DNA of 40,560 nucleotides from Myxococcota bacterium (lineage in GTDB: Bacteria; Myxococcota_A; UBA796; JAJRTE01). The stretch spans positions 1 to 40,560 of the forward strand of contig JAJRTE010000077.1 of the NCBI GenBank assembly GCA_024278455.1, given 5' to 3'. The position numbers and the translations under genes are program-made. Below the pieces are notes generated by a model. It did no database searches. It saw nothing but the letters and a program-made list of their open reading frames with translations, and was not told the DNA's origin. Positions 13,706-22,413 of the stretch are shown piece after piece. How positions within the stretch are numbered: the stretch's first letter is position 1; every line of letters begins with the position of its first letter.

Positions 13706-16700
13706 CTACCGGAGCCCCGCACGCTGTTCACGCCGCTTTCTTCGGGTGGTCCTCGGCGCGCGTCCCAGGAGGAACACCAGGAACAGGGCTGCGGAGGGCA
13801 ACGTACCTCCCCCTTCCCCGTTCGGGGTGCAGCCCTCTCCTTCCCCGGACTCGTCGACCTCGCCGTCGCAGTCGTTGTCGATCCCGTCGTCCGGCACCTC
13901 CTCCGCCCCGGGGGAGATGGTGGGATCGGTGTCATCGCAGTCACCTGCACTCAGGGCGTACCCGGCATGGAGGACACAGTCGGTCAGGGGATCGCCGGCC
14001 CCGTATCCGTCACCGTCGTGATCGGGATACTGCGTGTAGTAGTCGACATCGTCCGGCTCATCCACGTATCCGTCGCAGTCGTTGTCCGCGCCGTCGCACG
14101 TCTCCGCACCGATGGCGTCGTCGCAGACCGAGTCGAGCGTGAAGTCCACGTAAGCGTGGGTCTCGAACAGACTGGTCCAGGTTCCGGAGAACTCGGCAGC
14201 GCTCGAGCCAGAGAGGTTGGAGAAGGTGACGTTCAGACCGATCACTTGCCCCGGGGTCAGCCGGAGTCCTTCCACCACGGGGGCGTCCGGCGGGTACCAG
14301 GTGTAACCGCACCCGTGCGGGAGCGTTTTCGGAATCGCGATCTCGGTGCGATAGTAGCGTCCATCGGTTCGGGATGCCACCCGGGCGCCGGGGACCGCGC
14401 CGACCTGGTAGACCTGCACCTCGGTCGCTCCGTAGTAGGCATAAAGGTGGTTTCCGTCGCCCCACGTGTCTCCATACTGCTGGCCCTTGGTATCGTCGTC
14501 GTAGGTGTCGGTCGTCCCGTCCGGGTGTCGGACGTCCGATTCGAAGCGTCCGTCGAGCCCGGAGCCGTCGAGGGAGATCATGAAACGGAGTTGCCGGGTC
14601 GATTCGAACGCCAGGTAGAGGAACTCCTCGTCGTAGGTGGCGAAGGCGGTCAGGTCGAAGTCGGCGCTGTTCTGCGTGAAGTAGTACCCTTCGGCCAGCA
14701 CGGGCCAGGTGGACTCGATCGCGCCGTCGATGTCCGGTGGAGACGACGCGGCATGGATCACATCGGGCGCCAGGTAGAGGGGGTTGTGGTCCAGGCCGTC
14801 CAGGAAACCGTCCCCATCGCTGTCCGGACGGGTGGGGTCCGTCCCGGTGAAGTTGTACCGCGTGTACTCTCCCAGGTCGGTGAGGCCGTCTCCATCCGTG
14901 TCCTTGGAGAGTGGGCTCGAGCCGAAACGGGCTTCGTCCATGAGCACCCTCGAGTCCTCGTCAGGCATGGCGTCCCCGTCCCTGTCGACGCACTCGATGT
15001 AGCCGTCGTAGAAGGAGCCGAAGCCGAAGTAGTCGTCGTAGAGACGCATGGTGGCCGAGATGCCGTCGTAGTGGGTGCCCCAGTCGACGTGCCAGGAACC
15101 GTCCAGTGGGTCCGGGTAGTTCCAAGGGAAGTGGCAGAAGAGCATGTCGTCCGCGCCGGCCAGGTCGACCAAGCCGTCGATGGCGTGATGGATCTCATGG
15201 GTGAAGGTCCAGGCCACGGTGTAGTCGACCTCCGGGTCCTTGCCCGGGTAGGCCACACCACAAACGATGCCGAGCGACGCCTTGGTGCTCCCGAAGACGG
15301 TGTAGCCGCCGAGGCAGGGAGCGAGCCCCTTGCCGATGGTGTAGAGCAGATCATACTGGTCGTTTCGGATGCCTCGATTGCGCAGGTCGCCCTCGATCGG
15401 GCCGTAGCTGCCGTCGGTCGCCGGGATCGGGGCATCGATGTAGAGCCAGGTCACATCGAGGTTCAGTCGGCCGCCGGTGTTGCGCCAGTAGAACTCGAGG
15501 CCGGTCTGGAGCCCGTTCGTGTACCGGTCCACCTCCTCCTGGGTCCACCCCTCCGTGTAGACGGCCATGAGCAGCTCGAGGTTGGCGTGCTTCGAGTAGC
15601 GGGTCGGGTCGTCGTCGAGGGTGGCGCTCACCTCGGTGAGGGCGCTGTTGAGCCTGCCGCCGAGGTCGTAGGTGCCCACGGCGTAGTAGTAGGTGGTCCC
15701 CGGGGTGAGCCCGTAGTCGGTGAACTGGGTGCGGGGTCCGACATACTTGGTCGGGGTTTCAGGGTACGCCTCGCCCTCGGCCCGGCGATAGACGAGATAG
15801 CCACCGAAATCGCCGCCGGTGACCGGCGCCCAGGACAGGTGAACGGTGGAGTAGTAGGGAGTGGCGGTCACGCGCTCCGGGGCAGGCAGCAGGGGCTGCG
15901 ACTGGAAGGCATAGAGCAGTGCGCTGTCGGTCGCATCCCATCCGTCCATGTAGACCACCCCATCCGGACCGATGGCCAGGGAGGGCCCGCCGCTGTCCGC
16001 CGCGTCCCAGAGGTCGAACGTATCCAGCAAAACCGGCCCTGCCTCGGTGTCCTGGATGGCGAACAGCATGTTGTCGTCAGGCGAGACCGCGCCGTTGACC
16101 ACGAAGAGGATGCCGTTGGCAGATACCACCGGGCCCCCGTTCCATTCTCGGGCTCGAGACCCGGTCGGGTAGCGCCACCGGATGGAGCCGTCGGTAGTGT
16201 CGAAGGCGTAGAGCTTGCCCGCGTCCTCGTTCGAGCCAGTCTGGTAGTAGAAGGTGGTCCCGTCCCGGGAGAGCGCGCCGTAGCTTCGTCCAGACTCACC
16301 CCCATCGACAGGGCTGCCCTCCCACACCAGCTCCCCGTCGCGCGTCAGTTTGATGACTCGAGTCGTCCGGAACACGTAGATCGCCCCGGTGGCAGGATCG
16401 ATGGTCGGCCCCGGCCACCCCGGCTCGGTATCGGCGTAGGTCCAGATCGGGCTCGAGGGGGAGGTGGAGGCGATGTCGTAGGCGGCAATGACGTTCGACC
16501 GGCCGGACACGACATACTGGATACGGTCGCCCGTGTCGAAGAAGGCGCCTGGCATGAACGCGTTTTCGGGATTGGCCTCGGAGTGCCAGACCCTTTCTCC
16601 GGTGGCGGGATCGAGGGCTGCGGTGCCGTTGTAGTGGCCGTAGATCCGACCGTCCGGGCCCACCTTGATCAGGTTGGCCAGGCCTGGTGAGAAGGCATCG

Positions 16701-17170
16701 CCATCCGCGGCCCAGAGGGACACGCCGCCGGGGTCGGTGGCCGTGCTGTAGGCCCGGATCACGTTGGCCACGTCGATGTGGTACAGCCTCGAGCCGTCCG
16801 GGGCAAGGGCAATCCGGAACCCGGTCCCCGAGTCGTTGGTGCCGCTCTCCGCCAGCCAGCCTGTAGCGAGCCCGTCAGCAGCGTTGGTGCGGTAGGGACG
16901 GTTGCCCCCCCAACCGGTGGATCCGAAGATGTACTGGATACCCTCCGAGCCAGGCTCGGCCAGGGCAACACCGGAAGCCCTGTTGTACTGGCCGTCGCTC
17001 GAGTAGGCGTACCAGAGCACCGTGCAAGGACGCGCCGGGTCGACGGCGTAGGGGCTCGAGTTGGTGTTCCACGCGTCGCCGCCCGGCCCGCTCCAGTACA
17101 CGGTGCCGGCGTACGCCGAGGTGGCAGCCAGAAGGAGAAACACGGTCACGATGCCGCCCAGTCTCTTCAT
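13706..17170 (-). CDS. Large secreted multidomain zinc metalloprotease-like protein
   Basis: This 1154-residue protein starts at ATG 17170 (GGGAGG upstream) with a Sec signal ending SAYA-G. The N-terminal third is a beta-propeller-like region (repeated DG.LY/AFD elements, as in PQQ-type propellers). Next is a fibronectin type III domain (PERVTATPYYSTVHLSW to about 560). A catalytic region then carries the zinc motif HEIHH at 658-662, so proteolysis is likely. After that are Asp-rich calcium-type repeats (DTDGDGLTDLGE, DSDGDGFLDG), a CBM9-like carbohydrate-binding region (PPDIDGAIESTWP to about 1030) and two MopE repeats. The tail is Cys, a hydrophobic stretch (ALFLVFLLG) and a run of Arg, like MYXO-CTERM/GlyGly-CTERM signals. 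The third zinc ligand was not identified. Probably displayed on or released from the surface. Confidence 0.8.
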   Translation of the reverse strand: MKRLGGIVTVFLLLAATSAYAGTVYWSGPGGDAWNTNSSPYAVDPARPCTVLWYAYSSDGQYNRASGVALAEPGSEGIQYIFGSTGWGGNRPYRTNAADGLATGWLAESGTNDSGTGFRIALAPDGSRLYHIDVANVIRAYSTATDPGGVSLWAADGDAFSPGLANLIKVGPDGRIYGHYNGTAALDPATGERVWHSEANPENAFMPGAFFDTGDRIQYVVSGRSNVIAAYDIASTSPSSPIWTYADTEPGWPGPTIDPATGAIYVFRTTRVIKLTRDGELVWEGSPVDGGESGRSYGALSRDGTTFYYQTGSNEDAGKLYAFDTTDGSIRWRYPTGSRAREWNGGPVVSANGILFVVNGAVSPDDNMLFAIQDTEAGPVLLDTFDLWDAADSGGPSLAIGPDGVVYMDGWDATDSALLYAFQSQPLLPAPERVTATPYYSTVHLSWAPVTGGDFGGYLVYRRAEGEAYPETPTKYVGPRTQFTDYGLTPGTTYYYAVGTYDLGGRLNSALTEVSATLDDDPTRYSKHANLELLMAVYTEGWTQEEVDRYTNGLQTGLEFYWRNTGGRLNLDVTWLYIDAPIPATDGSYGPIEGDLRNRGIRNDQYDLLYTIGKGLAPCLGGYTVFGSTKASLGIVCGVAYPGKDPEVDYTVAWTFTHEIHHAIDGLVDLAGADDMLFCHFPWNYPDPLDGSWHVDWGTHYDGISATMRLYDDYFGFGSFYDGYIECVDRDGDAMPDEDSRVLMDEARFGSSPLSKDTDGDGLTDLGEYTRYNFTGTDPTRPDSDGDGFLDGLDHNPLYLAPDVIHAASSPPDIDGAIESTWPVLAEGYYFTQNSADFDLTAFATYDEEFLYLAFESTRQLRFMISLDGSGLDGRFESDVRHPDGTTDTYDDDTKGQQYGDTWGDGNHLYAYYGATEVQVYQVGAVPGARVASRTDGRYYRTEIAIPKTLPHGCGYTWYPPDAPVVEGLRLTPGQVIGLNVTFSNLSGSSAAEFSGTWTSLFETHAYVDFTLDSVCDDAIGAETCDGADNDCDGYVDEPDDVDYYTQYPDHDGDGYGAGDPLTDCVLHAGYALSAGDCDDTDPTISPGAEEVPDDGIDNDCDGEVDESGEGEGCTPNGEGGGTLPSAALFLVFLLGRAPRTTRRKRREQRAGLR

Positions 17171-17349
17171 TTCGCACCTCCCTTCTTTGCAGGTCGTACC
17201 CCATAACGTCATCTTGAAGAACCGTCCGAGACATGTCCAGACCCAAATCCAACGACCGCAGGAACCGGAACCCGGCGAAGTCACAAGGCAACGGGGATTT
17301 CACTCCCGCGCACGGTGACCAGGGTCCCGTGCAGGTACCCAATAAACTA

Positions 17350-17378
17350 TTGACACGGCGAAAACGTATGAGTAGAAT
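17350..17378 (+). promoter_or_regulatory. Sigma70 promoter of the TetR-exporter operon
   Basis: Perfect TTGACA (17350-17355), a 17-base spacer and TAGAAT (17373-17378) lie 51 bases before the tetR start. It is among the best promoters in the window. Confidence 0.75.
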
Positions 17379-17407
17379 GGAAACGCTATTGGTCTCATAT
17401 CGTTTCC
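17379..17407. promoter_or_regulatory. Candidate TetR operator (inverted repeat)
   Basis: GGAAACG (17379-17385) and its exact complement CGTTTCC (17401-17407) are separated by 15 bases. They start at the base after the -10 box. A second, imperfect pair (AAACGTATGAG-like with CTCATATCGTTT) overlaps it. A repressor bound here would block transcription start, which fits autoregulation by the adjacent TetR protein. Confidence 0.5.
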
Positions 17408-17429
17408 TTGGTTTTCTCGGGGGACTCCG

Positions 17430-18059
17430 GTGCCCGGTAATGGACAGAACGGCTCCGACGAGCAGACGAACGCCTACCGCCAGCGCGTGCTGGAACGTGC
17501 ATCAGAGTTGTTCTACCAGTTCGGGTTCAAGCGCGTGACGATGGACGACCTGTCCGTCGCCCTGGGCATCAGCAAGAAGACGCTGTACCAGTTCGCGCGT
17601 GGCAAGGATGCCCTGATCGAGATGTTCGTCAACGACCTGGCCGACAGGACCTTCGAACAGGCGTCGAAGGTGTTCGATGCGACCGATGATGTCGTCGGTT
17701 TGACCCACAGGCTGGTGGATTTCCTTGGTTCGCGGATGCAGTTCATCTCGAGCGCCATGGTGGTAGACCTTCAGCGCCACTGGCCCCACCTCTGGGAGCG
17801 CATCAATGCCCGGCGGATGCAGGTGCTCGATCGCTACCTTCGCGTGATCGAGCGGAGCGTGGACCGGGGTATCTTGAGGCCCGAAGTCAATCCCAAGGTG
17901 ATGACGCGGATGGTGCAGGTGCTGGTCACGAACATCATCAATCCCAAGACCTACCTGGAACTCGAGATTACCCCGCGGCAAGCGATAGAAACCTTGATGA
18001 CCGTCCTGCTTTACGGCGCCTTGAGCGAGAAGGCGCGCAAAGAGCGGAAGGAGGACTGA
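17430..18059 (+). CDS. TetR/AcrR family transcriptional regulator
   Basis: This 209-residue protein has the N-terminal TetR helix-turn-helix at about residues 18-62 (RVLERASELFYQFGFKRVTMDDLSVALGISKKTLYQF). A helical ligand-binding domain follows, with a C-terminal TetR_C-like segment. It probably represses the exporter genes that follow and its own promoter and is released by an exported compound, as CecR does for ybhGFSR in Escherichia coli. GTG 17430 with GGGGGA upstream gives the full HTH; the nearby ATG at 17440 is in another frame. Its stop lies two bases before the adaptor gene, and its last codons contain that gene's GGAGG, so the genes are translationally close. Confidence 0.9.
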   Translation: MPGNGQNGSDEQTNAYRQRVLERASELFYQFGFKRVTMDDLSVALGISKKTLYQFARGKDALIEMFVNDLADRTFEQASKVFDATDDVVGLTHRLVDFLGSRMQFISSAMVVDLQRHWPHLWERINARRMQVLDRYLRVIERSVDRGILRPEVNPKVMTRMVQVLVTNIINPKTYLELEITPRQAIETLMTVLLYGALSEKARKERKED

Positions 18060-18061
18060 GC

Positions 18062-19063
18062 ATGGCGAGCCGACTCTTGTCTGCTGGAATGACCGCACTT
18101 CTGGCCCTGGCGACGATGGGCTGCAACAACCGTGATGACGGACGGCTCGAGGGCAGTGGCACGATCGAGGCGGACGAGATTCGTGTATCGAGCACGGTGG
18201 GAGGCATCGTGTCGGAGGTTCTGGTTCGGGAGGGGGACAAGGTAGAGAAGGGGCAGGTGCTGATGCGATTCGACCCTTCCGACATCGAACTCCAGAGCCG
18301 GCAGGCCCGGGCCGGTGTGGCAGCGGCGAAAGCGCAGCTTGCGATGGCGCGGAAGGGAGCGCGCAGGGAGGACGTGCAAGCCGCCAAGGAGCTGATGAAG
18401 CAGGCTGCTGCGTGGGAGGAGGCTGCCAAGGCTGACCTGGCTCGGGCCGAGGAATTGGCCAAGGAGGGTGCGGTCACGGAGAAGCAGCTTGCCGATGCGC
18501 GGACGTTGGCCAAGGTTCGTGCCTCGCAGCGGAAGGCGGCGGAGCTGCAATACAGGAAGGCGCTTCGAGGGGCGCGTCCCGAGGAACTCGAGATGGCCGA
18601 GGCCGGCCTGGCCAACGCCGAGGCGCTGCTTGCGCTTGCTGAGAAGAAGATCGCCGATTGTGAAGTGAAGGCGCCGCTGTCCGGGACGGTGGTTCACCGG
18701 CTGGTGGAGCCCGGGGAGGTAGCGGGGCCGGGTGCAACCCTGTTCGTTCTCCAGAACCTGGACGTGGTCAACCTGACGGTGTTTGTGCCGGAGCCGGACG
18801 TGGGGCGGGTGCGTATCGGGGACCCGGTGCGCGTGTACATCGATTCGCACCCGGACAAGCCGTTCGAGGGGCGGGTATCCCGCATTCGGGAGAACGCGGA
18901 GTTCACCCCGCGCAACGTCCAGACCAAGGACGAGCGGGTCAAGCTGGTGTTCGGCATAGAGATCGAACTACCGAACCCGGATGGGTTCCTGAAGCCGGGA
19001 CTTCCTGCCGACGCCGTTCTGACCGAGGCGCCTGGACCTGCGGGATCCGGGAATGCCGGATGA
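18062..19063 (+). CDS. HlyD-type periplasmic adaptor lipoprotein (YbhG-like)
   Basis: This 333-residue protein has a lipoprotein signal ending ATMGC (Cys21). A biotinyl-lipoyl half-motif (GGIVSEVLVREGDKVEKGQ) follows, then an Ala/Lys/Glu-rich coiled-coil hairpin from about 80 to 200. The second lipoyl half (VKAPLSGTVVHRLVEPGEV) and a beta-barrel region (FVPEPDVGRVRIGDPV) complete the fold. Such adaptors bridge an inner membrane ABC transporter and a TolC-like channel. The pattern is closest to YbhG/YhiI-type proteins. It starts two bases after tetR, and its stop lies 13 bases before the first ABC ATPase. Confidence in the family is high; the cargo is unknown. Confidence 0.9.
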   Translation: MASRLLSAGMTALLALATMGCNNRDDGRLEGSGTIEADEIRVSSTVGGIVSEVLVREGDKVEKGQVLMRFDPSDIELQSRQARAGVAAAKAQLAMARKGARREDVQAAKELMKQAAAWEEAAKADLARAEELAKEGAVTEKQLADARTLAKVRASQRKAAELQYRKALRGARPEELEMAEAGLANAEALLALAEKKIADCEVKAPLSGTVVHRLVEPGEVAGPGATLFVLQNLDVVNLTVFVPEPDVGRVRIGDPVRVYIDSHPDKPFEGRVSRIRENAEFTPRNVQTKDERVKLVFGIEIELPNPDGFLKPGLPADAVLTEAPGPAGSGNAG

Positions 19064-19076
19064 CGGAGGAGACCGA

Positions 19077-20039
19077 ATGAACCGGGAACCCGTCGTTCGT
19101 CTCGAGGGTGTCGTCTACCGCTACGGCCCTGAATCGCCGCCCGCGGTCGACGGCATGACCTTGCACATCGAGGACGGCGAGAGTTTTGGGCTCGTTGGCC
19201 CTGACGGCGCCGGCAAGACCACGCTCATGCGGTTGTTGTGCGGCCTTCTCGAGCCGGCCGAGGGCGAGATCTGGATTCTCGGGGAGAGGCAACCGGAGGG
19301 GCGGGCGGTCATCAAGCCGAGGATAGGCTATGTCTCGCAGCGGTTCAGCCTCTACGGCGACCTGACGATCCAGGAGAATCTCGACTTCTTCGCCGACATC
19401 CACGGCGTGCGCGGCAAGGAGGCCAGGGAGCGGAAAGAGTCTCTGCTCGCCTTCACGCGGCTCGCGCCCTTCCGTCACCGTCTCGCCGATCGGCTCTCCG
19501 GAGGCATGCGGCAGAAGCTGTCGCTCATCTGCACACTGGTGCACGAGCCGGAACTGCTGCTCCTGGATGAGCCGACGACGGGCGTGGATCCGATCACGCG
19601 CCGGGACTTCTGGTCGATCCTGACCACGCTGGCGCAGCAAGGTTTGACTGTCGTGATGAGCACGCCCTACCTGGACGAGGCCGAGCGGTGCAGTCGTGTC
19701 GCGCTCGTCGATAGCGGTCGCCTGCTGGCCCTTGGCGATCCGAACCAGATACGGCGTTCATCCGGCCTGGACATTCTCGAGGTTGTCTGTTCCCCGGTGC
19801 GGCAGGCCGCGGAGCTTCTCGATTCCCTGGAGAACATCAACGCCGTCCATTCGTTCGGCGACCGGCTCCACGTCGTGCTCAAGGGGACCCACGCGGCGGA
19901 CGTCATCGGTCCTCGAGTGAAGGCGTTGCTCGAGGGGAAGGGTGTGCTCGTGCGGGCCATGCGGTCGGTGGTGCCCGGGTTGGAGGATGTGTTCATCGAC
20001 CTGGTCGGGCGGTCACGATCTCGGGAGGGCGGAGCGTGA
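19077..20039 (+). CDS. ABC transporter ATPase (first of two, YbhF N-half-like)
   Basis: This 320-residue ATPase has Walker A GPDGAGKTT (41-49), the Q-loop region GYVSQRF, signature LSGGMRQKLSL and Walker B LLLLDEPTTGVDP. The H-loop His is not obvious: the expected TTH position reads MSTPYLDEAERC. In the second ATPase the equivalent reads TTHFMDEAEHC. The pair therefore probably has one degenerate and one competent catalytic site, as in heterodimeric ABC systems. The C-terminal 90 residues form the extra domain of DrrA/YbhF-type ATPases. ATG 19077 has GGAGGA 6 bases upstream. The 3' end overlaps the next ATPase by four bases. Confidence 0.9.
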   Translation: MNREPVVRLEGVVYRYGPESPPAVDGMTLHIEDGESFGLVGPDGAGKTTLMRLLCGLLEPAEGEIWILGERQPEGRAVIKPRIGYVSQRFSLYGDLTIQENLDFFADIHGVRGKEARERKESLLAFTRLAPFRHRLADRLSGGMRQKLSLICTLVHEPELLLLDEPTTGVDPITRRDFWSILTTLAQQGLTVVMSTPYLDEAERCSRVALVDSGRLLALGDPNQIRRSSGLDILEVVCSPVRQAAELLDSLENINAVHSFGDRLHVVLKGTHAADVIGPRVKALLEGKGVLVRAMRSVVPGLEDVFIDLVGRSRSREGGA

Positions 20040-20968
20040 GCGATGTGATGGTCGCAGCCTGGGGGCTCACCAAGGCCTTTGGAGATTTCAAGGCGGTGGA
20101 CAACGTGTCGCTCCAGGTCAGCAAGGGGGAGATCTACGGCTTTCTCGGCTCGAACGGGGCGGGCAAGTCCACGACCATCCGTATGCTCTGCGGGCTCCTG
20201 ACGCCCACGGCGGGGCGCGCGGAAGTGGCTGGGTTCGATGTGGGAAAGCGGCCCAACGAAGTCAAGAAGCGTATCGGCTACATGTCTCAGAAGTTCTCGC
20301 TGTACCTGGACCTGACGGTCGTGGAGAACATGCGGTTTTTCGGGGGGGTGTACGGGTTGCCTGGACCCAGGCTCAAGCAGCGGGTCGCGTGGGGCCTCGA
20401 GATGTCGGAGTTGGCCGGCCAGGAAACCAAGTTGGCACGGGAGCTTTCCGGAGGCCACCGGCAGCGATTGGCGCTGGCGTGTGCACTGCTGCACGCCCCC
20501 CCGGTCGTGTTCCTGGACGAGCCCACGGGAGGGGTCGATCCGGTCGCCCGCCGGGCCTTCTGGGACCTCATCTATGAACTGGCCGAGGAAGGTCGGACCG
20601 TGTTCGTCACTACCCACTTCATGGACGAAGCGGAGCATTGCCACCGGATCGCCCTGATGAACTTCGGAAAGGTGGTTGCCGAGGGGACGCCGGCGGAGTT
20701 GAAGGAGACGCTCGCCGACCTCCTCCACCTCGAGGTGGTCTGTACGCCGGCCGCGGCGGCCCTCGAGGCATTGACCGGCTCGCCTTTCGTGCGCGGCCTG
20801 TCGATCTTCGGGAACTCGGTCCATGTCAGCACTCCGGACAGGGACGGCGGCGAAGCACGCATTCGAGAAACCTTGGAGGAATCCGGTGTCCGGATCGAGA
20901 GGATCGGTCCGATCCTTCCGTCACTGGAGGACGTATTCCTGCACGTTCTGGGCAAGGAGGTGGACTGA
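20036..20968 (+). CDS. ABC transporter ATPase (second of two, YbhF C-half-like)
   Basis: This 310-residue ATPase has Walker A GSNGAGKST (38-46), Q-loop GYMSQKF, signature LSGGHRQRLAL, Walker B VVFLDEPTGGVDP and H-loop TTHFMDEAEH. All catalytic elements are present. Its start GTG overlaps the TGA of the preceding ATPase (GTGA), and its TGA overlaps the ATG of the TolC-like gene, so expression is coupled. In Escherichia coli YbhF the two ATPase units are fused; here they are separate genes. It should power the two ABC-2 permeases downstream. Confidence 0.92.
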   Translation: MSDVMVAAWGLTKAFGDFKAVDNVSLQVSKGEIYGFLGSNGAGKSTTIRMLCGLLTPTAGRAEVAGFDVGKRPNEVKKRIGYMSQKFSLYLDLTVVENMRFFGGVYGLPGPRLKQRVAWGLEMSELAGQETKLARELSGGHRQRLALACALLHAPPVVFLDEPTGGVDPVARRAFWDLIYELAEEGRTVFVTTHFMDEAEHCHRIALMNFGKVVAEGTPAELKETLADLLHLEVVCTPAAAALEALTGSPFVRGLSIFGNSVHVSTPDRDGGEARIRETLEESGVRIERIGPILPSLEDVFLHVLGKEVD

Positions 20969-22413
20969 TGGCAGCGCGACGCAAACCAGGGAACGCCACG
21001 GTTTCCGCGACGGTGGCTCGAGTCCCGTTCACCGCCTGGGCTTCGGTCCTGGTGTTCTCGCTGGCCGGGGCGCACACCGTGGCGGCGAGGACCTACACCC
21101 TCAAGGAGGCCGTTGGCGACGCCGTGCGCCAGAGCAATTCGGTGGCCGCCGCCGAGGCCAAGGTCGCCGGGGCCAGGGCCAAGGCGGACGAAGCCCTGTA
21201 CATGTTCACTCCCAAGCTCAACCTGAGCGGCGGTTGGGCCCATCTCGACACCGCCCCCTACGTGGACACCACCATCGACATCAACGCGCTCCTTCCCGAG
21301 GAGATGACGACCAATCCGTTCCTGGAGCCCACCCTTTCCTCCATGGAGCCGCAGTCCATGCGCATCTACATGGGGCGGCAGGACAATTTCCAACTCCAGC
21401 TCCAGGCGGAACAGATTCTCTTCGCCGGCACGGCCCTCTACCGCCAGCGCGCCATGGCCCTGGCCGACCTGCACGCCACCCAGGAGGAATTGCGCTCCGC
21501 CCGCCATGACGCGGTGTACCAGGCCGAGGAGCTGTTCTGGCGACTGGCCCTGGCGAGGGAGGCTGTCAAGGTGACCGCCGAGGCGCTCGAGACCGCCGAG
21601 GCCCACGTGAAACTGCTCGATTCCTACGTCAAGACCGGGGTGGCCACCGAGGCCGACCGGATGTCGGCTCGAGTCCAGGTCGCGTCGCTGAAGCTCACGG
21701 CTATGCAGGTGGGCCAGTCGGCGGAAATGGCCGAAAACGCCTTCCGCGCCCTGATGCACGTCCCTGATGGCGAGCCGATCGAACTGGATCTCGAGGAGGG
21801 GCTGTTGCCGTTGGACATGGACGTCGACCTGGACACGCTGGTCGACCGCGCGCGGGAATCGCGTCCCGAGATGCGCATGCTCGATCACAAGCGCGTATCC
21901 ACCGAGCAGGCCGCCGGGGCAACCTGGGCGAGCTGGCTGCCGGCGGTGGCGTTGCAGGGCAACGTGTATCTCAAGAACCCGGACCGGGCCATCGAGCCCA
22001 ACTGGTACTGGTCGGGGGACATCACGTTGGGGTTCCAGTGGAACCTCTGGGACCGGGGAGCAGCCTTGAACAAGCATCGTCAGGCCATGGCCGGGCTGGC
22101 ACAGATCGATGCCTATCGCAGACAACTCCGTGACGGGATTCAGCTCGAGATTCAGCAAGCCGTCTCGACATACCGGCAGGCAGACGAACAGTTGCAAGTG
22201 GCCAAGGAGGGCGTCTCCCTGGCCGAGGAGAACCTGCGGCTCAGAGAGGTCGCCTTCGAACAGGGCGTGTCCCGCAGCGTGGACGTGCTCGAGGCCCAGA
22301 CCTCCCTGTCCAAGGCACGCCTGGACGAACTGCAAGCGGAGACCAACTACCACATCGCCGTGGCCGGTCTGCGACGCGCCCTGGGCATCGATGACGAGAG
22401 GATCGCACCATGA
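20968..22413 (+). CDS. TolC-type outer membrane efflux protein
   Basis: This 481-residue protein has a signal peptide (hydrophobic VLVFSLAGAHTVAA, cleavage near residue 40). It then shows the OEP duplicated pattern: TYTLKEAVGDAVRQSNSV start, a long helical coiled-coil region, a middle strand segment and a second half with FQWNLWDRGAALNKHRQA. A C-terminal LEIQQAVSTYRQADEQLQVAKEG helix follows. TolC family channels trimerise in the outer membrane and receive substrate from the adaptor. ATG 20968 shares one base with the ATPase stop and has AAGGAGG upstream. An outer membrane channel inside the operon, between ATPases and permeases, makes the cluster self-sufficient. Confidence 0.9.
   Translation: MAARRKPGNATVSATVARVPFTAWASVLVFSLAGAHTVAARTYTLKEAVGDAVRQSNSVAAAEAKVAGARAKADEALYMFTPKLNLSGGWAHLDTAPYVDTTIDINALLPEEMTTNPFLEPTLSSMEPQSMRIYMGRQDNFQLQLQAEQILFAGTALYRQRAMALADLHATQEELRSARHDAVYQAEELFWRLALAREAVKVTAEALETAEAHVKLLDSYVKTGVATEADRMSARVQVASLKLTAMQVGQSAEMAENAFRALMHVPDGEPIELDLEEGLLPLDMDVDLDTLVDRARESRPEMRMLDHKRVSTEQAAGATWASWLPAVALQGNVYLKNPDRAIEPNWYWSGDITLGFQWNLWDRGAALNKHRQAMAGLAQIDAYRRQLRDGIQLEIQQAVSTYRQADEQLQVAKEGVSLAEENLRLREVAFEQGVSRSVDVLEAQTSLSKARLDELQAETNYHIAVAGLRRALGIDDERIAP

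Noticed and set aside
13463-16690. Plus-strand open frame of about 1075 codons
   Set aside because: Antisense shadow of the metalloprotease gene; low-information translation without motifs.
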